Shown: one piece after another, positions 21,114-33,665 of the stretch
Numbering within the stretch: position 1 is the first letter of the stretch
Layout of the letters: each line of letters opens with the position of its first letter
Assembly (NCBI GenBank): GCA_017979445.1
Contig: CM030716.1
Span: 15,643,443 to 15,707,442 of the forward strand
Length of the DNA stretch: 64,000 nucleotides
Direction: 5' to 3'
DNA from: Akebia trifoliata
Taxonomy: Eukaryota > Streptophyta > Magnoliopsida > Ranunculales > Lardizabalaceae
The notes under the pieces: model-generated
Databases searched by the model: none
What the model saw: only the letters and a program-made list of their open reading frames with translations
What the model was told of the DNA's origin: nothing
Program-made: the position numbers and the translations under genes

Positions 21114-23224
21114 CTTTGGTCCTTCAACGTTGCAAAGAGGTCAATCTAGTCCTCAATTGGGAAAAATGCCATTTCATGGTAACATCGGGGATTGTGCTAG
21201 GGCACATTGTTTCTGCTAAAGGGATTGAGGTAGATAAGGCAAAGGTAGGTCTAATTGAAAAATTACCACCTCCTAGAACGGTCAAAGAAATTAGGTCATT
21301 CCTAGGCCATGCGGGTTTTTATCGTAGATTCATTAAAGATTTCGGGAAAATCTCGAAGCCTTTATGTGAGCTATTGGGAAAGGATGTTCCTTTCGACTTT
21401 TCAGAGTCATGTCTCTCTGCGTTCAACAAGCTCAAGTCCGAGTTAACCTCGGCACCCATTATTCAACCTCCAAACTGGAGCATTCCATTCGAAGTTATGT
21501 GCGACGCTTCAGATTATGCAATAGGCGCTGTTTTGGGTCAGCGAATTGAAAAACAACCTCATGTTATCCAATATGCTAGTAAAACCCTTAACGATGCTCA
21601 GCTTAACTACTCTACAACGGAGAAGGAAATGCTAGCAGTGGTCTATGCCGTTGAAAAATTCCGCCCCTACCTTATAGGATCTAAAGTTGTGATCTACACA
21701 GACCACGCAGCATTGAAGTACCTTCTATCAAAGAAAGATGCTAAAGCAAGATTAATCCGTTGGATTCTACTTCTACAAGAGTTTGATCTCGAGATCCGAG
21801 ATAAAAAAGGGGCAGAAAATGTCGTAGCTGATCACTTGTCTAGGATAGTTAACAAGCCATCCGAGGAATCCTTACCCATCTCTGAATCCTTTCCCGATGA
21901 GCAACTTATGCAAATCTCTCAAGCCAATGCTCCATGGTATGCGGACATTGTCAACTACCTAGTTACAGGTCAATTCCCAGTCAAAATGACTAGTCAAGAG
22001 AAACTTCGTCTTCTGTCAAAAACAAAATGGTATTTCTGGGATGAACCATACTTATTTAAGTATTGTCCCGATCAAATCATTAGACGTTGTATTTCAACCT
22101 ATGAGCAAGTCAGTATCCTAGAGTTTTGCCATAATCATGCCTGCGGAGGGCACTTCAGTGGTAAGAAGACCGCCATGAAAATCTTACAATGCGGTTTTTT
22201 CTGGCCTAGTATTTTTCGTGATGCCCACGAGTTTAGCAAATCTTGTGATAGATGTCAGAGATTAGGAAAAATCTCTAAGAGAAATGAAATGCCTCAAAAT
22301 CCTATCCTGATCATCGAAATTTTTGACGTGTGGGGTATAGACTTCATGGGACCCTTTCCTATCTCCCAGGGTTACCAATACATCCTACTTGCCGTTGACT
22401 ATGTGTCAAAATGGGTCGAAGCTGTGGCATGTAGAACTAACGATCACAAAGTTGTGATAAAATTCATCAAGGAGACGATTTTTTCAAGATTTGGTACTCC
22501 ACGAGCTATCATAAGTGATGGTGGCTCGCATTTTTGCAACAAGATATTTGCTGCGTTGATGAAGAAATACCTCATAACGCATAAGGTTGCCACACCTTAC
22601 CACCCACAAACAAGTGGACAAGTGGAGATTTCTAACAGGGAAATAAAGACTATCTTAGAAAAAACAGTCAATCCTTCAAGGAAAGATTGGTCTTTGAGAT
22701 TGAGTGATTCACTCTGGGCCTATAGGACTGCATTCAAGACACCCATAGGGATGTCTCCCTACCGGTTAGTTTTTGGCAAGGCCTGCCATCTCCCTGTAGA
22801 ACTAGAACATCGTGCATATTGGGCGATCAAACGCCTCAACTTTGATTTTGATAAAGTCGGTGAGAAGCGAAAGTTACAACTAGACGAGTTAGAAGAGATT
22901 AGAAATGACTCGTATGATTGTGCCAAAAGGTACAAAGAGCGTACCAAATTCTTTCACGATAGGCACATTCTTAGGAGGAATTTCATTCCTAATCAAAAAG
23001 TTTTGTTGTATGATAATAGACTCCACCTTTTTCCTGGAAAACTTAAGTCTCGATGGACTGGCCCATATATTATCCAAACAGTTTACCCCCATGGTGCTGT
23101 TGAAGTCCTTAATCCTAAGGACGGATCCACTTTCAAAGTGAATGGCCAACGTCTCAAACCGTTTCTCGAGTATGTTCCGCAGGAGGAAGTTCTTTTTCTC
23201 GATGATCCCGTCTATCAAAATTAA
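21098..23224 (+). CDS. RT thumb, RNase H and integrase of the Athila polyprotein (708 codons)
   Basis: Long open frame. It begins in the RT thumb/connection ([40 protein letters not shown]). RNase H follows, with catalytic-type segments [21 protein letters not shown] and [12 protein letters not shown], ending VADHLSR. Integrase has the zinc-binding HHCC domain ([11 protein letters not shown] then CDRCQ). In its core, aspartates lie at residues 415 (GIDFMGPF) and 474 (SDGGSHF), and the glutamate at 510 (GQVEISN). That leaves 35 residues between the last two, the DD35E spacing. A C-terminal GPY-type module ([19 protein letters not shown]) closes it; no chromodomain follows. The ATG is internal to the polyprotein, not a real start. 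All key residues are present. Confidence 0.9.
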   Translation: MSHHLTLVLQRCKEVNLVLNWEKCHFMVTSGIVLGHIVSAKGIEVDKAKVGLIEKLPPPRTVKEIRSFLGHAGFYRRFIKDFGKISKPLCELLGKDVPFDFSESCLSAFNKLKSELTSAPIIQPPNWSIPFEVMCDASDYAIGAVLGQRIEKQPHVIQYASKTLNDAQLNYSTTEKEMLAVVYAVEKFRPYLIGSKVVIYTDHAALKYLLSKKDAKARLIRWILLLQEFDLEIRDKKGAENVVADHLSRIVNKPSEESLPISESFPDEQLMQISQANAPWYADIVNYLVTGQFPVKMTSQEKLRLLSKTKWYFWDEPYLFKYCPDQIIRRCISTYEQVSILEFCHNHACGGHFSGKKTAMKILQCGFFWPSIFRDAHEFSKSCDRCQRLGKISKRNEMPQNPILIIEIFDVWGIDFMGPFPISQGYQYILLAVDYVSKWVEAVACRTNDHKVVIKFIKETIFSRFGTPRAIISDGGSHFCNKIFAALMKKYLITHKVATPYHPQTSGQVEISNREIKTILEKTVNPSRKDWSLRLSDSLWAYRTAFKTPIGMSPYRLVFGKACHLPVELEHRAYWAIKRLNFDFDKVGEKRKLQLDELEEIRNDSYDCAKRYKERTKFFHDRHILRRNFIPNQKVLLYDNRLHLFPGKLKSRWTGPYIIQTVYPHGAVEVLNPKDGSTFKVNGQRLKPFLEYVPQEEVLFLDDPVYQN

Positions 23225-23897
23225 CTATGTTTTCGTCTAGCTAAAGACGTTAAACTTAGCGCTTCTGGGAGGCAATCCATGCACTTCAAGGGACATTGTG
23301 TTAAATATCAACAGGACTATAAGGTCTTTCTCAGGTGCTATCTAACCCACTTCATTTCATTTTGTCAATTTCAATTTTACCTTTGCATGTATATGTTGAA
23401 ATATTGAGGACAATATAATGTTTAAGTTTGGGGGTGTATGGGTTGGATTTCCACTTATTATTTTCTTCTTTTATACAAAAAAAAATTGAAAAATATTTGG
23501 TTGGCAACTTTGTTGTATTTTCTCAAAGTCTTAGCTTGTATCTTTTAAGCACTTAGTGAAAATATTTAATCAGTCTTTCATTGGAAGCTATGATCTGGAG
23601 TCCCCATTTATGTTTCTCTTAGGCAAAAATTAGAGCAAAGTTATCTTTTGGTTTATAGTCACTTCTAATAAGGTTACCAAGAGTCTAGATTGTATTAAAA
23701 GAGCTTGTTACCTTCTTTCTACCTAGAGTTTAAGGAAAAACTAGGTTTGATGAACTTTGACTTCCTTGTTCAATTGGTTGGTTGATTAGAAGAAAAACAG
23801 AACTGGATTGTATACACCTTGTACAGCAACCATTGAATTAGACTGGGTACCTTGAAAAGGGCTGCCTACTTTTCTTAGAAAAATAGTGAAGAAGTAA

Positions 23898-23940
<43 letters not shown>

Positions 23941-24492
23941 GTCAAAGATCCAAAAGTTTATGTAAAGTTTTAGTAGGGTGAAAGCCATCAAGTGTAAAAA
24001 TGTGAGTATACTGGAATATCACAGATAAAGCCCCTTAGAGGTATTAAAGTGAATATCCACACTTCTCACTACCCCAGACAGGATGCTAAGTTTAGAATTA
24101 AACCCTAAGTTACTCCAGTTATTCTTGAGTAGTTAGAAGGTTGAAACTCATTTTGGGAAATCGAATCTCTTAAATTTCTGAGTTAGAATCACTATCGCTC
24201 AAAGGTCAATTTAAGTCTAAGTTTTGTCGTAGAGAAATAAGGGTTGGGACTCTATACCAAGCAGTACTTCTAATTGATTGAAAAAAAAAAGACTTGTGCT
24301 TTTCAATATAAGTTTTGATTTTGACTATTTTTACTTCAAAGTTGTTTTCAAATTTTGTGGGTATATTTTCTGCAAACCCTCACGAGTCAAACTCGTCCAC
24401 TAGGGGTAACCTAGCGGTTCAAGGGCTTGCTGCATTCGCTAAATGCAGTCGAGGTGCCTGCGAAAGTGGCAGTTTTATTTTCTAGGGACTAG
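23225..24492 (+). other. Non-coding 3' tail of the Athila element
   Basis: No envelope-like or other gene. Holds a second polypurine-like tract (23424-23437), a run of about 32 A at 23901-23932, and a GC-richer patch at 24377-24470 with a short perfect hairpin. Athila relatives may carry an env-like gene here; it is absent. Confidence 0.7.
23424..23437 (+). other. Second polypurine-like tract after integrase
   Basis: AAGTTTGGGGGTGT, about 200 bp after the integrase stop, resembling AAGTTGGGGGGTG directly before the 3' LTR. Such an extra tract is a known habit of Athila-type elements. Confidence 0.5.
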
Positions 24493-24513
24493 AAAAAGGT
24501 AAGTTGGGGGGTG
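24493..24513 (+). other. Polypurine tract of the Athila element
   Basis: AAAAAGGTAAGTTGGGGGGTG ends directly at the TG of the 3' LTR; site of plus-strand priming. Confidence 0.8.
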
Positions 24514-25723
24514 TGATGAGTGTCTCCAAACACTCAATTATACGCACATTTTCTGGATATTTATCTTGATTTTTGTACCTATTTCTCTATATTAAGATTA
24601 TAATCATGATAAGCCTCAAACCACCACGTTGCATGTTAATTAGGCTTAATTATATATAAATAAATTCATTTACTAGATAAATCTTATTACGTTTGTTTCT
24701 TGTGCAGAAAATCAACAATTTGGAATCAAAATCTCAAGGCAAAAGCATTTGGGCCCACTTTGGAATGCCCTAATCCTTTGGAATGCCCTAATCCTTAACT
24801 CATATTCTCCTCTTTTGTCTTTTTGTGCAAAGAAAAGTGGAGGCTACTTTTAGACTCTTCTACACACATTTTTCTCTATAAATAGAGCCTTCATTTCTAG
24901 AGAAAGGGTCCCATCTTGGTTCTCTTATCCAAGACTCCTTTAATCTAAGGCTCTTTGCCTATTCTCTTATTTTTTGTATTTTCATTTTCTAGTTATTTTC
25001 TTTTGGTTAATAGTCTTGTAAGAAGTAGAAGAGAAGAAGTTGTAATTTTCTCCATGAAATGAAGAAAAGTTCTTTCATCTCTTATCTTCCCTCTCTTGCA
25101 ATGACATTAGGCTAAGTTCCCCTCCATTGGAGAGTGGAAAAGCCTAGAGCAAGTTCTTGTGTTATTTCTAATTTTATGCCTTTCTTTTATTTAAAATGCT
25201 TATGAATTCTCTTTAAGTTTCTTGCACATTTTATTCTTAATATAGATACTTTATGCTTAGATTAGATCAAGATAAAGTATGCTTAAATTAGATAATTTGT
25301 AGTAAGAAGTTCTCAAGAATTCTACTTTGTTTTTGTTCCTTTATTTCATTTTAATTGCAAAACTTTCCGATCTAAGGAGCTAACACCAAGCCCTTATGAT
25401 TGAGTTATAAAAAGGCTAGAGACTAGAAATTGCTCATTAACATGTTTTAGGTAGATCCACCTCCAATGGTGTTTTAATTCATAAGTTTACTTGCTTTTAA
25501 TTTCATTTACTTTAGTTTATTTTCTAGCAATTTTACATCTTCTTATAAGTTCAAAAATACAAAGAAAAACAGTTTTAATTCCTTTTAGTTAATTTGAATT
25601 TTATCTTCTTAGCTTAGCTCTATTCCTCCTTTCTCTTGGGTTCGATCCCCTACTTGCCCCACAAGTAAGGTAAAACTAAGATTATTATTAACTCCGGTGA
25701 GAAGAACAACGATAGTCTCATCA
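24514..25723 (+). repeat. 3' LTR of the Athila element
   Basis: TG...CA, near-identical to 15210-16421, TATA box at 24877-24884. Followed by the right target duplication AATAT (25724-25728). Confidence 0.95.
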
Positions 25724-25728
25724 AATAT

Positions 25729-26660
25729 GTTTTCTTCAAAGGAAGATACTTTACCTCATAATTTGTGAATTTTTTGCTGATGTATTATATCGTCCTTTCT
25801 TTACGATCGATATCATCATGCTGCCCCTGTACACATCCCATTGACATTTCGAGTACTAACAAATACATTAGTAGAGGTCTCCTTAGGGTGGGAGTAACCA
25901 AGATTGGAGAATTCAATATATTCTTTTTGATTTTGTCGAAAGCTTTCTGACATCTACTTCAATACCTCTTCGACTTATGATAAAGCCTAGTAACTTTCCT
26001 GAAGTTGCCTCAGATACATACTTAGATGGATTTAGCCTCAAATTGAACTTCTTTAGATGATCAAATACCTTACGTAGGTTGACGAGGTAGTATTCTATTG
26101 AATCAGACTTAGCAATCATATCATCCACATAAACCTCCATCTCTTTATGAATCATATCATGAAAGACAATAGTTATGGCTCATTGATAGGTTGCCCTGCC
26201 ATTTTTTAGATTGAAATACATAACTATATAATTAAAAATACTCTAGGGAGTGATAGATGTAATCTTCTCTTAGTTTTCTTCTGCCATCTTGATTTGATTA
26301 TAACTAAAGAAATAACCATAAATGAGAACATGCCATCCTTTAGACTAGTTATGTTTAAGTCTCGATAATCTACAAACATCCTTACTTTTCCATCTTTTTT
26401 TGGCACTGCCATTATGTCTGCAAGTCATTCCGAATAAGTTGATACTGCTAAAAATCCCGTTTAAATCTTTTTTATGACCTCATCTTTGACTTTGAGGGTC
26501 TATTTAGGTTTCAAACTTTTGAGTTTTTATTTTATAGGCTTTGCATTGGGAAAAATGGGTACATAGTGTACCATGAGATTTGTGTTGAGCCCTGGCATGT
26601 CTTAATAAGACCATGCAAAAACATCTTGGTACTGTTAGAAGAATTCAATCATCTATGTCT
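25729..26660 (-). pseudogene. Reverse transcriptase remnant of minus-strand Tat-type element D
   Basis: Minus-strand translation gives MPGLNTNLMVHYVPIFPNAK (around 26610-26540), MAVPKKDGKVRMFVDYRDLN (26412-26353), then EVYVDDMIAKSD with the catalytic YVDD near 26140, and LLGFIISRRGIEVD. A deletion between the YRDLN and YVDD motifs and many stops make it inactive. It is the upstream half of the pol interrupted by the Athila element; RNase H continues at 15204. Confidence 0.85.
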
Positions 26661-27722
26661 TCTAGGTTGAAGCTAGAAGGGATTCAATCTTGACTATTTT
26701 TGGGTCATCTTTGGACCCAAGATTAACCTAGTCTGTCTCCTCAACATTTTGTTAATGCTCTTTCTTATGACATTTTACAATTTCTTTAAGTTCTTTTGGC
26801 GCCGCTCTTGCACATTACTCTTCATCAATTTTTATTAGATCAAAATTGGGTTCAATATTATACTCATTCGGTCATATATTTCATGGCTCAAACAACTTTG
26901 CAAGTTTTTGATTTTTCAAATTTTTTTGAGATTTTATTAATAAAGGTGTACCTTTTAAACAAGTACCCTACGAAACGGTATTCACTTTTCTTTATCAACT
27001 TTAGGACATCTACTACCTCATTGTCCATTACTTTCTTCTTCTATTCTACCTACCTATCTTGATTCTTTTGTGATGATTTCCTTTCCTTTTTCTTGGTAAT
27101 TTTCCTCTACCACTATTTCTACTATTTCTATTAGTTCTTTCTCGACTATTTTCTCTCTTTCAACTATCATAACTACTTCAACTATTGTAATTTACTCTGA
27201 CTACTTCTAAATATAACTGACTTCTTTTTGTTGTCTCAATCGTTATCTCTATTTTAGTTGTTTGCCTTGTCTACTTTTCTTGTTTTGTACCAACAACTAA
27301 ACTTCTATCGTCTACTTGTTTCCTACCCTCAGTCGCTCATTCTGTCTTTTTTTGCTGTTTTGTCCAACTTTTATCAGTATCTGCTTTTCCGTTTCTTCCT
27401 TAGTCTTCTTCTCACCATCCTTTCCTTTTCATTTCACTAATTTCTTAATTGATTTCACCACTCTACCCACCTTACTAATATGGTCTACATCATTAGACTC
27501 TTCTTTTTTCTTTGAATTCTTAACCTTTTCTATCTTTTTGACTTTTTCTCTTTTTTTAAAAATAATAACCCTATCTCATAACTCTAAGGTACTAGCTTGT
27601 TGGATACATAAATGAAGGGTTTAAGTATTTTGAAAGTGAGTTGGGAAAATTCTAGTTCAACATGAAGGACTAGGGATAGTAGTTGTACAATTGGAGAGAG
27701 TGAAGTGGGTGTACGAATGATG
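26661..27722 (-). pseudogene. Gag-pol linker region of element D, low complexity
   Basis: On the minus strand this is purine-rich and would encode Lys/Glu-rich linker (27060-27600) and a stretch with LKLIKKSEY near 27005-26975, a phrase seen before the protease in Tat-type elements. I cannot recognise a protease active site. 27535-27722 duplicates 42760-42945. Plus-strand frames here are pyrimidine-rich translation artefacts. Confidence 0.5.
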
Positions 27723-29256
27723 GGTGCGCGGATCCGCTTTTGAACTTTGAGGTTTAGGAGTCGCCACCTAGTTATTACAGTCTAGGAACCGAACATTAAC
27801 TCGAAACGGATAAACAAACAACTAATCTACTAAAAAATACTGAGTCCGGAAATCACATTACAGGATTGGAAGGTGTTAGATACCAACTCCACCCGGCAAA
27901 CGCCGATCTCTACTAATTCTCAAATAAAACTACATTGCTAAAAAGACCTAACAGTTAAAAAAAAATAAGAAATATATACCTTTCCAAAGACAACGGTCTT
28001 ATTCCCTCAGATCTGGTAGAATAATTCTTCGAACAACACTCCTCACTTCGTTCTATCACTGTATTTGCTTCAGATCTCCAAGACGAGGTACTTTCTTCTT
28101 AGATCTGAATTTTCTGACTTTTTTCTAGATTTCTAGGTGTTTTTGAAGAGCTTCTAGGTATTTTTTTGAGCTAAAATTAGGGTACGGATGTTAGGTAAGA
28201 AATTGGAACTTCAAAACTAGGGTTTATGGGAGGCTAAGAAAGCTTTTTGACCTACTTTTTCTAGGATTTATTTTTTCATACGAAAATAGGTTGTAGAGAC
28301 CCCTATTTATAGATTTTTTTGAGTGCTTGTTTCTATTTATAGATTTTTTTGAGTGCTTGTTTTGATAGAGTTAGTGTTTAATTATAATTATTTTAGGTAG
28401 AGTTAGTGTTTAATTATAATTATTTTTGGTAGAGTTATATTTTAATTAAAATTTTTTTAAATAGAGTTATTGTTTAATTATAATTATTTTAAATAGAGTT
28501 ATTGTTTAATTAGAATTTTATTAGGATTTTGACTTTTAGTCTCACTTGATTGACTTTAAGATTTTGACTTTAGTCTTACTTGATTGAGATTTTGACTTTA
28601 GTCTTACTTGATTGACTTTAAGATTTTAACTTGAGTCTTACTTTAAATTAATTAATGTTTTAATTATTAATTTCAGAATTTTTAATTATTAAAATTATAA
28701 AATTACCATTTTGTCTTCGGAGAGGACTTTTTACGTTTTAAGTCAGTTTTTGATATTTCAAGATATTTTGGAATCAATTTTTTGTAAGGAATTTGATGGG
28801 ATCATCGATTTGTATTATTTATGAAATTTTTTGTGCGAAATGGTCGTAAAATTTATGAGGGACATTTTCGTAATTTTGTTGAATTTTGTGAAAATTGACG
28901 AAATGATTTATTTGATTTTAATTTGTTGTTTGTGTTTGAAAGGATTTTCCTTAGCGTAATGTAGGCTCTAGGGATGTTTTAAGGTTTGGGGTATTTTGAT
29001 CATTTGATCATTTTTTAGTGATTTTTATCGTAAAACTTCTTTTTATTTGAAAAATGATGATTTCTATATTTTTGGGATATATTTTCCTAGCGTAGCGTAG
29101 TTTTTACTGTTTTGTTCGTTCGAGATACCTCATCCGAATTTTTGAAACACATCTGGTAATAAATAAAGTATTGAAATAATCATCCATCATTGGGAACCGT
29201 TGTGATCAGGTTGACGAGTTGATTAATCAGGTGAGTGCAAAAATGGGGTGTCTACA
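27723..29256 (-). repeat. Minus-oriented Tat-type LTR at the left edge of B
   Basis: Reverse complement of the family LTR. Its 5' end (TGTAGACACCCC) is complete at 29256, while its 3' end is cut within GGGTGCGCGGATCC at 27723, next to host sequence ending GATGGGTG. Contains the reversed TGGCGACTCC motif near 27758. Confidence 0.85.
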
Positions 29257-29261
29257 GATGA

Positions 29262-30406
29262 TAGGTTACGACCATTACGCACAAAAAATTTCATAAGTGA
29301 TACAAACAATTATTCTCATACAATTCCTTATGAAAAACCGATTCTAAAACATCCTGGAACATCGAAAAACGACTAAAAACGCAAAAAGTCTTTTTTGAGT
29401 GTAAAATTATAATTTTGCCATTTTAATAATTAAAAATTCTGAAATTAATAATTAAAACATTAATTAATGTAAAGTGAAATCTTAATTAAAATTCAAGTCA
29501 ATCAAGTAAGACTTAAGTCAAAACCCGAAATTCAAGTCAATCAAGTAAGACTTAGGTCAAAATTTTAAAGTCAAGTCAATCAAGTGAGACTTAAGTGAAA
29601 ACCCTAAATCTATCTAATAAGAACAAAGTCAAAATCCTAATAGAATTCTAATTAAACTCTAAAAATATCTAAAAGAATCCTAATTAAATTCTAAAACTAT
29701 CTAATAGAATTCTAATTAACTTATAAAACTATCTAATGTAATTCTAATTAAACACTAACTCTATTTAAAAATAATTTTAATTAAACACTAACTCTATCTA
29801 AAATAATTATAACTAAACACTAACTCTATCTAAAAAGCACTTTAAAAAATCTATAAATAAAGGACCCTACAACCTATTTTTATATAAAAAAATAAACCCT
29901 AAGAAAAGTAGGTCAAAAAGCTTCCTTAGCCTCCCATAAACCCTAATTTTGAAGTTCAAACTCCTTACTTAACATCCATACCCAACTTTAACTCAAAAAA
30001 CACTTAGACACCCTTCAAAAACACCTAAAAATCTATAAACAAATCAGAAATATTCAGATCTAAGAAGAAGATACTTCATCTTAGAGGGCTGAAGCGAATC
30101 CGGTGACAGAACAAAGCGATAAGTACTATACGAGGAGCTGTTCTATCAGATCTGAGGGAACAAAATTATTGCGTTACAAAGGTAAATATTTTTATTTTTT
30201 TATAATAATTATTTAGGTCTTTTTAGCAATGTAATCATTTTTCGAAATTAGTAGAGATCGGCGTTTGCCGGGTGGGGTTGGTGCTTAACACCTTCCAACC
30301 CCATAATGTGATCCCCGGACTTAGTATTTTTTAGTAGATTAGTTGTTTGTTTATCTGTTTCGAGTCAATGTTCGGTTCCTAGACCGTAATAACTAGGTGA
30401 CGACTC
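29262..30406 (+). repeat. 5' LTR of element B, truncated at both ends
   Basis: Homology to the 3' LTR (37682-39284) starts about 360 bp inside the LTR and stops at ACTAGGTGACGACTCC. TATA box at 29852-29859. The last 70 or so bases of the LTR and the start of the primer-binding site are gone. Confidence 0.8.
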
Positions 30407-31530
30407 CCACTAGGGATTATTGATGATAAAACTTGGAAAGCCCCAAGTAAGGGAGCATTGCCAAAACGACCTAGTTTTTTTTATTTAGTTTATTTTATTT
30501 GTTTATTTATTTATTTATTTTTATTTTTATTGTGGATCATTTATGTGGATTTTGGGTATTGTTTTGTTTATTTTTTATTTTTTTATCCAATTAAGGGTTA
30601 CTTTTTGATGATCCCTAAATAACGAAAGATTGAAATTGACATATGAATTGAGGATGGGATGATGTTTGCAGTAAAAGTTTGGATATCATATTCTTAGATA
30701 CTTAGTTTTTGTAGTGCCAATCAAAGGGTTGGAGACTCTAAAATAATCTAAAATTTTTAAAAGAAAATAATGAGTCAAAATAGATTGATGTTGTTGGGCA
30801 TACGACTGATGAGATATGGGGTGATGTTAGTTTTTTTATTATAAAAAAAAGAAAATAAAAATGTTTGTTAAAAACAAAAAACGTTTTAAAAAAAATAAAA
30901 AAATTAAATGTTAAAAAAAAGAAGAAAACGTTTTAAAAAAAAAACGTTTACAAATATAAATAAAAAAAAAACGTTTTAAAAAAAATCGTTAAAAAAAACG
31001 TTAAAAAAATTAAAAAAAAAAAAAACGTTAAAAAAATTAAAAAAAATGTTAAAAAAATTAAAAAAAAACGTTAAAAAGAAAAAGAAAACGTTTTAAAAAA
31101 ATTGAAAAAACAACATTAAAAAATAAAAAATAAAAAAAGTTAAAAAAAAACCGTTTAAAAAAAAAAATAAAAAACGTTAAAAAAAATGTTTAAATTAAAA
31201 AAAATGTTAAAAATAAAAAGAAAACGCATTTTAAAAAATTAAAAAAAAAACGTTAAAAAAAATGTTTTTAACAAAATAAAAAAAAAACGTTTTAAAAAAA
31301 ATAAAAAAAAATGTTAAAAAAATAAAATAAAAAATAAAAAAAAACGTTTTAAAAAAACATAAAAAAAAATAAAAAACTAAAAAAAAATTCTTTGTTTCAA
31401 AATTTTTATTTTAAACAATATTCAGTTTTTCTCTGAAAAAAAAAGGGAACAATTTTTTTTTTAAGTTGAATTCAATTTTTCTTTATTTCTTTAAATATAT
31501 AAAAGAAATATTTGAAAAAAAAAGGAGTTA
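30407..31530 (+). other. Leader of element B with an A-rich AACGTT array
   Basis: Follows the damaged primer-binding site (ACTAGGGATTATTGATG). From 30830 to 31400 it is almost only A and T, with repeated AAAACGTTTTAAAA and AAAACGTTAAAA phrases. No gene. This segment is unlike the corresponding places in A and C. Confidence 0.6.
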
Positions 31531-33665
31531 TAACTCCTTATCTCCACAATTATCAACCTACCCTCAATTCAATGTTCACTGAAATCTCAAATTATTTTGA
31601 GTCACCTAAAGTGATCCCCAATTGGACCATAAGAAAAATTTTTGTGCCTATCTCAATGTTTGATCAATGATTGATATTATTTTCATGTTATTCTAATTGA
31701 TTGATCATCATTGCTTTTTGTTTCACTTCCTAGATTGATTGCTATTAGGTATGCCATGATCCTAATTGTTATATACTTTGATGTGCATGTCTTGATGTGG
31801 ATCTCGATGCCATTGATTTTATGTGATGTCCATATTTTGATTGGTTTGATCTGGTCCATGGGCCCATTTGTTTGAAAAAGGCCTCGGGCACACCCCACCC
31901 TGTATTGCACACACCACAAGCACGTTTACTGTTTTACACTCTTGCATGTCCCAATATAGCCAACGTGATACTAGTGTGTGGCTCGGTCTCTTTGGAGATG
32001 CGATGTCATTCATGAAAACTACAACTCTAGTCATGTACCTTAGGGTATATCAAACTGGGGCATTAGTACCATTTGATCAGGTGACTCTGAAAGGTATATC
32101 AATGCACCCAGGCTGGAGTGACCTGAGCCTTTGACCTATTTTGAGTCACACGGTCACATGTCCCGTTTGCCAATGTAGTACTAGTACGTGGTTGGTCCCC
32201 TTGTGGGATGCCAAACCATTTATAAAAGCTACAACTTTTGACTCGTATCCATAGGTATATCAAAGATGATCCAAGTACATCAGTTGCACTTCTTGGTCAA
32301 AACCAGTGCCTAAACGAGATCCTGCTCTGATGCACTACGGTAATAGGAGGATATACTACTTCTATTCTAGAAAAGAGGTGACTTAAGAGTGCCTTTGCTC
32401 AAGCATCGCGCGCCACCTCTATTCTGGGGATTAAACTGGCTATTTTTGGCTTTAGAGAAGTGAATTGAAGTTTTAGATTATCACCTATATAGTATATCAA
32501 ACCAAGTTACCACGTTCCGTCTGATTGAGTACGCTCGAGAGGTATATAGGTGTACTTGAGCAATGGTGGCCAAATAAGATTGCATTGCATGTAGTAAGCT
32601 TAGAGTCTAGAAACCGCCCCTGTAGGTCACGACTCGAACTTATCGTGAGTGTTCTCGAGTTGTTTATTGAATGTGACCTTGTGAATGATGAATGTACGTG
32701 AATGCATAAGATCAGAGTATATGGTTGTTCACAAAGATTAAAATTTTTGTGGGTGCACCGACCTAATAAAGAATCTATTTTTAGCAATGATTCATAATGA
32801 CCCAGTCCATCTTGATCCAATGATCATGATGAGCCGAACCATTTAAATCAAAATGAAATTCAAATTCTTTGCTAATTGTGATTTCGACCCATTTTAAAAG
32901 AAGAAAAATATTTTTCGAAAAAATAATATTTTTCAGAATAAATGTTTTCCAAAAGAAAAGGAAATGAAGGAAAAATGATTTGCAAAAGACCTATTTTTGC
33001 ATGGAAAATTTGTGAATTATGTTTTTTACAAAAAATATATTTTTGCACTGACCTTGAAAAATTACTAAAATGTGTTTTTCTAAAAAGAAAATGATTTGCA
33101 AAAAATAATCAGATTTGTGAAAATTTTTATATAATAAAAACATTATTTTCCAATAATTTTCAAGAGTGCAATAAAATTATTTTCCTTCTGCATAATCATT
33201 GAACGAATGAATTGTTTAATGGATTGATGCACAAAATTCAATAAAATCCTAGGATTTATTAAAATGTTATCAAGGGATTAACATTGAAATTTATAATTCA
33301 CATTTGATGTGGTTACAAGGTTATCATTGTACCTAACCTCAATCGTTCATCGTTTAGTTAGGATTACGAATCTGGTCTGTTAGAACAAACGTCAATATCA
33401 AGTCAACAGTCAGAAATGACCTCAAAATTTCTCAACATCGCCTAGTTATTCTCTAAAGATCATAGTGCCTCAATCCTACTGGCTGTAAGCAATATCTCGA
33501 GTCCACAGTACGTAATCAAGCCTGTTATGGGTACTTATCTTGAGTTTACATGAGTCATATGGGTTAGTTTGAATCCATTTATTTTTATCAGTCCATCAAT
33601 GTCATGTTTTCTTTAGATCGAGTCTACTTTTTTCTTGTTGAGTCGAGTTAGTTTATCGAGTCTAT
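31531..33665 (+). other. Conserved non-coding block (element B copy)
   Basis: Collinear with 630-1859 plus 4884-5764 in A and with 52745-55075 in C. Uninterrupted here, so it shows the empty site of the solo LTR in A near 32770. No long frame shared with the other copies. Confidence 0.7.

Larger units (their letters stand above)
15210..25723 (+). mobile_element. Athila-type Ty3/gypsy LTR retrotransposon, complete, 10.5 kb
   Basis: Two LTRs of 1212 and 1210 bp, both TG...CA, flanked by the 5-bp duplication AATAT. Order: LTR, tRNA-Asp-type primer-binding site, 1.2-kb leader, gag, protease, RT, RNase H, integrase, 1.3-kb non-coding tail, polypurine tract, LTR. The primer-binding site, domain order and lack of an integrase chromodomain fit the Athila lineage. 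By eye I count about seven substitutions and four single-base indels between the LTRs, roughly 99% identity, so the insertion is recent. It lies opposite to and inside the Tat pol of element D. The coding region has five frame changes between 18.88 and 21.11 kb; gag and RNase H-integrase frames are long and open. No envelope-like frame is found after integrase. Confidence 0.93.

Noticed and set aside
23225..24492. Envelope-like gene expected in some Athila elements
   Set aside because: No frame of useful length and no membrane segment.
27060..27615. Plus-strand Phe/Ser/Leu-rich frames that look like membrane proteins
   Set aside because: They are the antisense of a Lys/Glu-rich Gag-Pol linker.
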